A DNA stretch of 64,000 nt from Corylus avellana (taxonomy: Eukaryota; Streptophyta; Magnoliopsida; Fagales; Betulaceae). The DNA lies in NCBI RefSeq assembly GCF_901000735.1, contig NC_081541.1, positions 40,889,021-40,953,020 on the forward strand, read 5' to 3'. A model generated the notes under the pieces. It did not search any database. It had not been told where the DNA came from and saw nothing but the letters and a program-made list of their open reading frames with translations. This document shows, piece after piece, positions 45,901 to 57,100 of this stretch. Position 1 is the first letter of the stretch. Each line of letters begins with the position of its first letter. The position numbers were made by a program, and so were the translations under genes.

Positions 45901-48717
45901 TAGTTCCTTGCTTCCTGTGATATACATTCCATTGATTTTCCCTTGCACATGCATGAGATATTCTACTCGAGGCTTTTTGATATTGGTTAATTAATAATGG
46001 TGATGCTTATTTCAGCCTTATTGACCGGGCACGACGGACGGTTCGTGGGTCTGCAGATGATATAGGTTGGCTACAACGTGCTTCAGGAATGCCACCAGTT
46101 GAAGATGGAACCGGAAGATTCATGGAAATTCTTGACAATGTCCGGTAGAGTTTGCTGCTTTTCAATTTTCACATGCCCACATCTGTATTGCATGTTTATG
46201 CTGTTGTTAAATCAGTTGTTTCAAACATCTGTCAGGCATGGTCTTCACAAGTTGCCAAACTCAATGGTGTATTTGCTGGTTCCAGGTAGCATTTCCAATT
46301 GTTCTCTTATTTTTGTGGGGAAAATACACTTAGTACTACCACCCTTTTGGCACTTAGACCACCAAACTTTAAAAAATGACACTTGACCTCCTCCAATCAC
46401 CATATTGTTACAAGTTACACCCTCCCTCCGTTAGCATATGACATTGAAATGGACAGAGAAATGCCACACTTAATGCACACGCGAATTTTTTTTACTTGAA
46501 CTACCCAAATTATCCTTAAAAATTATTAAAAAAAAAAAAACTGAAAAAATGAAGTGGTGGCTGTTCCACCCCTCAGCCATGGGGGGTGGTTTGGCTACCC
46601 TTGACCAGTTGGGGATGACCAAACCACCCCCTCAGCCTATGGGGGTGCTTCAGCTGCCCCCTTTAGTTTTTTGTTGTTTATATTTTTTTAATAATTTTTA
46701 GGGGTAATTTGGGTAGTCAAATAAAAAAATTCATTTGCACATCATGTGGCTTTTTTCCGTACATTTCATCACTAGATGCTAATAAAGGGTATAATTTGTG
46801 ATGGTGTGGTAGTTAGAGGAGCTCAAGTGTCACTTTTTAAAATTTGGTGGTTGAAGTGCAAAAGGGGTGGTTTTATAAAAAAGTGCCAAAGGGGTGGTAG
46901 TTTGTGGGGCCTAGTGTATTTTCCCCTATTTTTATTTTAAGCTGTGCCATTTTTTATTTCCTACATGATGTGGTAGACATTAGAAGATTTAGGGGCCACC
47001 TCTGGTGAATCTTGAAAATGGGTTGTTACAGGCCAAAAGACATGTTTTTGGCAGGGTAGCTCAGGAATTAAGCTGTGGCAGGGAGTAGGGATTATTTTCA
47101 TAGTGTCCTTCTACTACAGCATAACTTCCTATTTTGGAGTCTTCATCATCTGTCAACACAGTTTTTATGTGGGATTTTGAAGTGTTGACCTTCAACATAT
47201 TGAATCCAAAACCACTGTAACAAAATTACACAATGTAGTGAGAATGGATCATTCTGGTGATCTATTTGATAAATTACTTATACAAGAATACATCAGATTA
47301 GATAACTTTGGTGAGCTGAGCTGATAACATTTAATTTTCTACTACTGACACAAAAATAAAAATAAGGGTCTCGTCTTTCAGTTTTAGTATTCAATGCATG
47401 GACCTAAATACAATTTACATGTTGAATTTAATGGTGGAGGGATTCTGATGTTTTCTTGAGGTTCTTGTACCCTTTTTTTTTGGCCGCATGAGTCTTGTGC
47501 TCATCAGTTTGGCTGATTTCGCAATTGGCAGGTCTTTTCAGCAACCATGGACCGCTATATTTTGTTAACACAAAGAATAGTTTCTCAAAGATGGGTCTAG
47601 CCTGTCATATTGCCAAGATTCACAGCGAGGTAAATGGTTATGTTTAACTCGTCTGCACCTGCATGTTACTTTAATTCTTTTACTAAACATTGAGGATTTG
47701 CTAATCAGGCTTCAGTTGAGAAAAATGCCAGAGAGATAAAAGAGTACATTGAGGAAATCTATTGGGGTTCCAGAAAACGCGTTTTGCTTCTTGGACATAG
47801 CAAAGGGGGAGTAGATGCAGCTGCTGCTTTATCACTTTATTGGTCTGATTTGAAAGATAAGGTTGCTGGATTAGCATTAGCACAGAGTCCTTATGGTGGC
47901 AGCCCCATAGCTTCGGATATCTTGCGAGAAGGACAGCTCGGCGATTATGTTAATATACGGAAACTTATGGAGATTCTGATCTGTAAAGTGATTAAGGTGA
48001 GTTGGTGCTTTATTCGTATCAAAGTTTTCTGTATGCTATTGGTAGAATGGCATGGCAAGCTGTGGCGTCTTTGAATTTGAATCTAACTTGAGTTTGATTC
48101 ACTCTTCCAATGTGTCTGCTTTGCATTGTGTATATTAAGACATGAATAATTTTGTTAATGGTATTTTGGGTTAATATGTAATATACTAATGATTTGTGAG
48201 TTGTAACATATCATCTGCTATTGTGAAGGGTGACATGCAAGCTTTGGAAGATTTGACTTACGAGAAGAGGAGACAATTTTTGACAAAACATCAATTGCCA
48301 AAAGAACTCCCTGTGGTTTCATTCCACACAGAAGCTGGCATTTCTCCTGCCGTTTTAGCCACATTATCTCACGTTGCACATGCTGAGCTCCCAGTGGTTG
48401 CTCCCCTATCTGCAGCACAACCTGCCAAACTCCCAGTGGTAATTCCCCTTGGTGCTGCAATGGCTGCGTGTGCCCAGCTGCTGCAAACCAGGTACGGCGA
48501 GAAGAGCGACGGCCTTGTCACGTGCCGCGACGCAGAAGTCCCCGGATCCATTGTCGTGCGGCCGAAACGAAAATTGGACCATGCATGGATGGTGTACTCA
48601 TCATTGAACGATGACTCATCTGAAGCAGACGCCTCCCAAGTGTGCGAGGCTCTTTTGACGTTACTGGTGGAGGCTGGGCAGAAGAGGAGGCATGAACTTT
48701 CAATGAAAGATGAATGA
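42992..48717 (+). CDS. Alpha/beta-hydrolase superfamily protein, 501 aa
   Basis: Eight exons join in frame: 42992-43042, 44487-44619, 45175-45442, 46016-46144, 46236-46285, 47532-47629, 47709-47996, 48229-48717. A non-coding 5' exon probably precedes (acceptor TTTTTAG at 42974-42980). The N-terminal ~140 residues are Ser/Ala-rich and probably disordered, followed by SLIDRARRTVRGSADDIGWL. The hydrolase part carries the nucleophile elbow GHSKGG (Ser274) and a late LDHAW (His457) that could complete the triad; the acid is not certain. It resembles plant lipase-like hydrolases of unknown substrate. By recall its counterpart is At2g44970, between CHR10 and HUB1, as here. Residues 392-418 hold two similar segments (ELPVVAPLSAA and KLPVVIPLGAA), a small internal duplication. 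Confidence 0.9.
43362..43665 (+). repeat. 152-bp tandem duplication in first coding intron
   Basis: CATTTTTCTTGTTTGCCAA begins both units (43362 and 43514), which end in GGGTTGAGTAAA. Differences are few (GCAGCATACCTTG against GAATCATACCCTG, TTCGCCG against TTCACCA). It does not touch an exon. Confidence 0.9.
43738..43890 (+). mobile_element. tRNA-derived SINE
   Basis: A-box-like TAGCTCAATTGGCTG (about 43748) and B-box-like GGTCACTAGTTCGAGTCTC (about 43785-43803), with T-rich downstream sequence. Not a functional tRNA: no closing acceptor stem. Same family as the minus-strand copy at 27305-27425. Located in the first intron of the hydrolase gene. Confidence 0.7.
46317..46926. mobile_element. 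Non-autonomous Mutator-like element, 610 bp
   Basis: Ends GGGGAAAATACACTTAGTAC and, at the right, CTAGTGTATTTTCCCC. The inverted match continues through CCACCCCTTTTGG(CAC) and ACTTTAAAAA.TGACACTTGA. Flanks TATTTTTGT (46308-46316) and TATTTTTAT (46927-46935) form a 9-bp duplication with one mismatch. The core has GC-rich CCACCCC/GGGGTGG units like those at 27072-27225. It is in the intron between exons 5 and 6 of the hydrolase gene. Confidence 0.8.
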
Positions 48718-50930
48718 GGGCAGTGAGGTTGGTTTCCACTTTCCATCTCATTGTCATGAAGTTGTTGTTGCTGTAAATTGTAATGATGTTATCTTTTTTC
48801 TTTTCTTAATTGTTTTTACTTTCTCTTCTCCATTCTAAAAAAAATTACATAGTTTTTTCAATGGTCTAGATTTAGTTTCAAGTTTTTTAAGAAAAAAAAA
48901 AATAGTGAAATTAAATCTGAATCGTTGAAAAAACTATAAAAAATCATGCACCTAAGTTGAGGATGATATTTTTGTACAATGGTTAGGACTACACGTGTCA
49001 ACTTTTAGAAACTCAAACGTGTTATCATCAAACACGTTTCTCTTCTCTAATCAAGCTGAAAGAGCTTTCATTTTTGTGGTGAAACCGTTGAGGTGCAATT
49101 TTTTCCTTTTTTTTCTAATAAAGTGAATTTGATGGGAAAATAAGCTAATAAACGTAAAGAGGCTAATCAATAACGAAAGCAAACAAATGAAAATGACAGC
49201 AATATAAATAATAGCAAGAGAACTTTGTCCACTGGGATAGGATCTTTTCTATTTTATGTGAAATAGAGGACATTTATTTTATGGTTCACATTTTGTTGTA
49301 TTTATTGGTGTATATGGTATTACGTTATTTAAAAAGAGAGCCCTTACTATCTGGTCTTTGTGTAAAATACCACTTTTGCAACATCCAATATATATTTGAC
49401 ACATAAGCTAAAATCATTATATGGAATATGATTGAAAAAAACTGGATTTTTCTACCAAACCTACTCATCATCCCTTTCTTCTTCATTCTAACCCCTGAAC
49501 CAATCAATAACCCCTAAACTACTTCCACCATAGATTGAAAGTTGCTAGAAACTTTATAGCCACGCTGGTGACTCACGGGCTAGGTCACAAAGAGACCTAG
49601 ACGAGTAAGCATGCCTACGGGGTTTGGCCAAACTCGCGTGGATTTTTGGTCATGACCTGGGCGGGTCTCTATCGTGACCCACTTGGGTTGCGTTCAGACC
49701 TACGTGGGTTTCTGGCCAGACTCAGCCTTGGATCATAATTTTCACTGGCTCAGACCTCCATCTCCTCGCCCTCCACTTCCTCCCCATCATCGCTGACGCC
49801 TACCTCTCCTGCGTCACTCTGCAAACTCATTGAACAAAAAAATTTCAATAGGTTTTGAGATCCTATCTTGTGTGTTTCATGTGTATTCTATGTAATGTTT
49901 TTGGCTTACGTGTCAGCTGTTTATTGAGGGCCGTAAAAATTGGGGTTTTACAGCACATTCGAATGCAAGGTTTTCTCATTTAAAAATTTAAAATTTAAAA
50001 TGATGTAACAGTATATTTATTATGCGGTAATAGAATCTGAGCATAAAATAGATCACTTGAAATAAAAGTAAAAATACAACTTTCTCAATACATGTTAACC
50101 TTGAGCATGAGTTTGCAAATGAAAAATTGATTGAAATCTTTTGGGTTGATCCGAAATTGCCAATATTAATTGTCTTCTTTCCTTTTTTTTTTTTTTTAAG
50201 CAAAAACGACTCAATAGAAAAATAACATTAACTTTAATGATTATGGCAATAAATGGACAGACAAAAACAAATGGATCCAAAATGCTTTTAAAAGCATTGT
50301 GATTTATCAGATGTCGGTCTATAAATACACAAATATCAAAACTTACCCACCCAACCAGGGATGGAATTAAAAATTTAAGTTTGGAGACAAAAATTTTAAA
50401 AATAATAATTTTTTTAGATGGGTAAAATGTTAATTTTGAGGGACTTTATTCATTAAAAAATAATATATATATATATATTAAAATATTTATATTTTTGGAG
50501 AGCTGAACGCGGTTTTTCCCCTGCACCCAATCCCAACCGCAAAACACTGTGGAAGCATGCGCAGCTTCGACCTACTGCAACAGCCAATAGAAACAAAGTC
50601 AAACGCAGGTCCCAACTCGCAAGCGCTCCTTCAACAGTCTCAATCAATGATGCTTCGCCACGTCACTCACTTCCTCCCCCCTACTCGCCCTGACGTAATG
50701 ACCGCCCTTAGATTCCTCCAACAGGTGGACGTACACAAACTCCGCCACGTCCAATTACCGAAATTACCCTCCTAACTTTCACAGAATTCCAAGCACTATT
50801 TTTATTATACAAAAAAAACACACCAAAAAAATAAAAACTCACGCATTTTCTCTCTCCTCCTCGAACTTCAGATAGATAGCCAGGCAAAGTGAGCGTTTGG
50901 GAGACAGAAAACCCTCAACTCCGTACTCAC

Positions 50931-50965
<35 letters not shown>

Positions 50966-51175
50966 TTTGAATTAGTGTTTGGGGGGATTAGGGATTGGAA
51001 GCAAAAGAAGAACATTAAAAATTGGGTTGGCTATTGGGAATTAGGGTTTTGAGGAATTGATTGGTCTAGGGTTTGTTTATGTGGTATTTCCATAAGGGGG
51101 GGTTTTGATTTGTGGCCAAGTTTTGGTGTTGTCTAATGCGAGTGGAGCTTGTGGTGGGTGGGTGCTAGGGGTTCA
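48718..51175. other. Intergenic between hydrolase and HUB1
   Basis: Starts with the hydrolase 3' UTR, which includes an imperfect hairpin (48851-48942: TAGTTTTTTCAATGGTCTAGATTTAG with its near complement). A GC-richer patch at 49560-49800 has repeated GACC(T/C)..GGGT motifs reminiscent of the 41080 array. The end is the HUB1 promoter and 5' UTR with a (GA)n at 50931-50964. No gene is recognised. Confidence 0.55.
50931..50964. repeat. (GA)n tract in HUB1 leader
   Basis: About 34 bp of AGAGAG with one AAAG interruption, some 210 bp before the HUB1 ATG. Plant 5' leaders and core promoters often carry such GA tracts. Confidence 0.8.
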
Positions 51176-54100
51176 ATGGGGAGCACTGGTGAGCCAGACC
51201 GGAAACGGCGTCACTTTGGCTCCATGTCACCCACGGCTGCTACTGCTGCTGCGGCTGCGGCTGCTACTGCCAAGAAGCAGCCCTTCTTGCCCCTTTCTGA
51301 AGACAAAAAGGTAGGATCTTCGCGTTCCTTTTGTTTCTAATTTCTCAAAAATTATGTGCTTTGGGTCAAGAAATTTTGTGGGTTTGTTTGGGTTTTTGGT
51401 TTTTGAAGTTCTGGGTATTTGGTAAATGAATTTTATTGTTGTGCTTATCTGGATTGTTAAATTTATCTGAAAAGTTCATGCATTTAGAGTTGATTTGCGT
51501 TGTTAGCTTGTCAGGAGCGTAGAATTTCCGTTGTTAGCTTTATAGTGTTTGTTATGAATGTTGGATGCTCTATTGGATGACCTGAAATTCGAATGAATAT
51601 TTTCTTGGGTGGTAGCAATTGCCTTTTATATGCTTGAATTTGATATTAATGTTGTCTACGCGGCTCAACGTTATTGGAATCTAGAATTTGGTTAGATCGT
51701 GATAATGCTTTTCTTAGCATTGTGCTTTTAGCCTGACAAAGGTTTGAAACTCAGTTCTTTGACTAGGAGGCAATGGCTTTAGTTGTTAGGATTTTGAACC
51801 CACAATTGGATCACTTCTTTGGAATTAACTTCCTACTTTTCTAGTTAAACATTATGCAGTAACATTCACTTATAGCACGATAATACAAAAGCACTTTTTT
51901 CACATTGAGCGACTTTTATATTACTAGTGGGTTGCAAAAAATGTAGTCTTCTAGATTAACTCGTTTGTTTTTTTAACTTCTGTTTTCTGTTTCCGATGAT
52001 GTAGCTTGATATTGCTGTTCTACAATATCAAAATCAAAGGCTTGTACAGAAGTTAGAATCTCAGAAGGTTGAGTATTTTGCACTTGAGAATAAATTCTCT
52101 CAACTGAAGCAGAAGCAACAACCGTATGATTCCACATTAGCAGTGATCAATAAGTCCGTGGACAAGGTAATAATAATTTATGTCTACATTCCTGTGCTCT
52201 TTAACAGTCGTCAGCAGTTCCTTTTTGGCTTTTTTGTATATAGAGTTGTACATTGATTGATGGTAGCTTGACTCATATTTTTGACATCAGCTGGTTAATG
52301 ACTTGGAATCATCTTCCATCTGTACAAGAGAGTCGAATATTGAACTAGATGGTGAACATCTGCCAGGTGTGGAGGGTGAGGATCAACTGCCTTAGATGTT
52401 GTTTTGTTGCTTCTTTTGTGGTGGTACTCCTATTTGATTAAATGCTTAATTTATTCTGTGCCTTGGGATTAGTTTTCTTGTTTGTTGATAGCATCTTAGT
52501 GTTGAAATTTGTTATGTAATAGGAGGTTGGCTAAACAGTTTTGACCTTTCTTCTGATACCTACTTTCATATAGAAGTGGTTTAGTTTAATGATATTTCTT
52601 TTGGTTCAATAAAAGGATGTGGAGGACACCTTCAAACAAGCAAATAGAGGCTAACCAGAGTTCATTTCTTCAAAGGGTTTATTATTCATCAAAAAATTTC
52701 TCCTTTTCTAATAAATAATTATTCATAAAAAAAAATTTCTTCAAAGATCAGATCAGAGATCTTCACTGATTAGAAAAGAATATAGTTCTGGAAATCCTTT
52801 TATGCATCATTTACTAATGACTTACTCAGTTGATAATGGTGGGGTATGTTTATGTGACTGTTTCTCCTTGTACTCAAAGCTTTTGAATCCCTTATATCTG
52901 GGAAAGTTTTTTAATTTTAAACTTAGAAGATCTCCCATCTTTCTAAGTGAATCCCTAGAACTCCAAATCTGCAAAGATGGTTGCAATTTGAAATTAATTT
53001 TGTGATCTTTGAGTGAGCTTTGAGTGAGCTTTCTCAATATTATATTAATAATCAAAATGGCTTTGTTTGTTATAAAACCCAGTTGTAGTTTAGTATAAAA
53101 CCCAATTGTAGTTTACCCTACAAGGTCCCTTGCAGGGTAAGGGACTTGTTTGATTGCTGGTGGTTGGGAGGACGTTCTCGAAGCGCGGTAGTGTGAAAGA
53201 TGATTCCTCTTTGTCTTATGTGGTGTATATGGAACGAAATAAATGTTAGATGTTTTGAGAATTCCACTAGGACTGTAGAGGAACTTACTCATCTTTTCTT
53301 CTTTACTCTTTATTCTTGGACGGCCGCTTGGCTTGCTCCTTTAGTGATTAGTTTTTCTGACTTCCTCTTTCATTTCTCTCCCTCTTAGGCGTTCTCTTTT
53401 TATACTTCCCGTGTATGTGGGTTGCGCCGCTCTGCGCTTTTGCTTTATATCATTATTACTTATCAAAAAAAAAATATCATGGGACCACACCACAAATCAT
53501 GCCAAAACATGCTTTTAGACCCATCTCACATCTCATATCTGACAAATCTAGAAAAGGCCCCCTTGTGTTTTTTCACATCCCCTTCCCAAAGGGCCTAACC
53601 ATCTCATTAGAACACCATCCTCCCCTTGTGTTACCATATTTGGTTTCTACCACCAATGTTCGCAAAGCCTCCCTCTCGATGGAAAAATGCCATAACCATT
53701 TCCCCAAGTATTCTTCTTTTTCTTCCTAGTTTGGGGTTTCTCTTGTATACTTCCTGTATACTTGGATTGTGCCTTTCTGCGCTTTCAATGAATTGATTTT
53801 CTCATAAAAAAAAAAACTTAAAAATTATTTTTTTTGCAACTCAAGCAGAGCTCTCCAATAAACAAGCAGTGCTTGTCATTTTATACCCAAAGGCAGGTTG
53901 AGAGGTGTTAGTAATGAAATTCTGTAGAGTGGCTGGTAGTGATGGTGGGATTAGCAAAACTGGTTTCTTTGTGGAGAATTGACATTTGACCTATATTTGT
54001 CTTTGCAGTGTTCCTATAATTCTTGGAAGTGCAGCATATAATGAACTTGGCTATGAAATCCATTTATCTATCCTGTATTCATCAACCCTGTTAAACATTT

Positions 54101-57100
54101 CTCTGCATGAATCGTGAGAAAAATAAGATTTTTGTGTAGATGACCAATTTGCAATGTGATGATGATTCTTATACGAAGTGCAAGTTCTTTTTCGATCAGG
54201 TGCATAAATTTTATACTACATGGGGGGTTATCTTGAAATGTTATTTACGCGATGATGCATTGTTCTGTAATGATTTTCTGCTCTCTTATAATTGCAAGCT
54301 CTACCTCTTCTAGATTTTAGTTTAATCATTGCCATTTGTTATTCCGGTATATAATTTCCTTGCTTCATTTTTCTCTGTTTGAATAGAACTGAAGTCTGAT
54401 TTTTGAGCTGGTTTCACAATATCTCTTTTCTATATATGAGGGGGCTGTGGTTCATACTCTGCAAAATTGTAGATTTTGTATTTCGAGCAAATGTCAAGAA
54501 AGCGTTATTGTGCAAATGTACTTGCTGACAAGGCAGGTTTGAATTGCTTGTCAGATGGGGTTTCATCTACATTTAAGGATGCTTTTCTTAGCCGACTTGT
54601 TGAAACTGGTGCAACTGAAAATTCCTCTACGTATGATTCAACAAATCATATGAAAGAAGATAAAGAAACTGCCTTTGAGAAGACTAGGGACATTTTACGC
54701 AATATAGTTGCTGCTGTTGATAACTTGTGGTATCTGAAGGATGGATTACCTGCTGCAGTGTCGAAGGAACTTCCAGAAGATGGTAAGAATTAAGCGGGAT
54801 AGATAAATTTCACATGTTTCCTGTTGTGAGATATTTTTTCCTCTTGAGTTATCCCTCAGATCTATGCATGTTCTGCTCCTTTTTCTAGGCTCATGCAGGC
54901 AAAACGCATCCCATGACTTAGAGAAAGAAGTTAAGAACTTGAGATTGGAATTTAGTGATCTTCATCTGAAGCACAAATCACTAGCAAGGGAACTGTGGAG
55001 ACACCAAGACATTGATGCAAAAAGTAAAGCTGGGATTAAACGTTTAAAAGGTAACTTTCTTATTTGTTTTATGATTGATCATTTACCTTTTGAAACTGTT
55101 GATTTTATTAGCAAATCTTGAATGAGAAACTTGAGTATTTATGGGTTATGATATGTGTACCCCTTCTCATATATTTCATTGAGTTGGGTGTTAAATGTGG
55201 GGTAGCCTCAGTTTCAAGATGAAAGTGAGCATTTAAAACTGGGTCGAAGCAACCCCTAAAAAGAAGTTTTTTTTTTTTTTTAAAAAAGAGGGAGTTGGGT
55301 ATTGCTGTGCAAGGCATGTTAAGGCATTTTCACTTATATTTCATTATTGTAATAAGCTCAAGGCACAACTTGGGGTTGGGGGTTTACAGACTCTTAATTC
55401 AATATTTGTATGTGTGCCCTTATGTACTTGGATGCATACATATGTATAGATTTGTGTGAATATAGGAAACACATTTATTCCTTCTTAAGTTTCCTTGGTG
55501 CGGGTGTCAAGGCTGGATTTGTCCAAACTTTGAAACACATTTAGCTTGACTCAGGAAGTAGAAAAAGGAGTTTTCTACTGTCTGTCCTCCAAGTACATTA
55601 CAATTATCATTATCCAAGTGGCACTTTTATGCTTTACATGTCACAATTTTTGTTAGATGCCTATTATATAACCTATAATTCAAATCTTTGAAAATCTGAC
55701 CGGTTTACCATTTACTAATAACTGAACATTTTATTGAATGTTTGTGAAAGATTAAAGAATTTTAGAATTAAATCCTTTGATGAAATTGGATATGCGTGGC
55801 ATAATAATTCGCAATGATTTGTACCTCTTGTCAATGTCTTGTTATGTGAACTTAGTACAGTAGATATAGGCTTCTTAACATCACTTATATTGAAAGGCAG
55901 TTTTATGCTTTACATTCATAAATGTCAATGTATTTGGCATGCTTATCCAAAAAAATAAAGTCAAATGTTCATTGCATGGCGGAAATACTGAAACCTTATT
56001 ACTTTTGCAAGTTTTTTTTTTTTTTTATTAGTAATGTTGTATATATCAAAAAGCAGCCGCATGCCAGATAACTTTTGCTAGTTATAAACGATAAACAAGC
56101 ATCAAGTGCAATAGTTAAATATTTGAGCTCTCAAGCACAACCATTTATTCTTGAGTGCTGCCCCTTTGCGTTCTTCTTTCTCTCTCTAGAATAATGATAG
56201 ATAAGCGCGTACATGTAGACCTATATGTACCTATACATTGGTTGATCCCTTGAATTGCCTACTATACTGAGTCGACATGATGAGACACATGAAATCTGAA
56301 TGAATTCTTCTGCTATTTTGAATTCTAGATTTCCTATCCCCTGCAGCTGGGTGGGGGCCGCAAAAATGAAAAGTCTAAAAAAAAGGGTTTTCTTCTTGGT
56401 TAATCGTATTAGTGTTAGTGAATGATATTCAATTTCGTTGGTTTTTGAAGAGGAGTTGGAGGTTACACTGGCTGAACTAGAAGAAAGTAATTGCAATTTA
56501 GCATCTCTTAAAGCACAGAGAGATGCTGCGAAAGGGGCATTTTTCCCTATCTTAAATCAAGGAAATAAGCACATTGCTGGAGATAGGGTCAAAGATAAAC
56601 AAAAAGATCTGCATGATATGGAGTCCACTCTCAAAGAACTAATGGTAATTTGTTCGATTTGGGACTTATTTTTATTCCTTCATTTCAGGCTTTGTTTGAG
56701 CTTTGTTCAACAATTGAAAATTTTTAAACTGGAAGAGATGAGCGTGCTAATTTTTTTGAGCTCCACAGGACCAATCTTCGTGCAGGCTAATGGAACTGAA
56801 AGGTCTTCATGAAGAAAGGATAAAAATATTACAGCAGTTATCTAGTTTGCAGGTTAGTTTTCTTTAACATTGATATCTCTATTGGTGTAATACTTAGAAA
56901 TATTTATTTCTAAAGGATCAATTCAAGTACATTTCTATTTATCCAGTCACATAATTTGAATGGAGATATTTCATGACAGAACAAATTGAAGAACGTGAAG
57001 TGTATTTCATCTTCCAATGCTTACCTCTTAGTGAGAGATCAAATAGAAATGTCAAAATCAGAAGTTTTGCAGTATCAGGCCTTATTTGAAAAACTACAGG

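Noticed and set aside
50557..50775. Small protein upstream of HUB1
   Set aside because: It sits in the promoter region, has no recognisable domain, and no supporting leader or splice structure.
53475..53700. Coding frame of 104 aa in HUB1 intron 3
   Set aside because: Lies between two LINE tails, has no recognisable domain, and interrupts the HUB1 exon chain.
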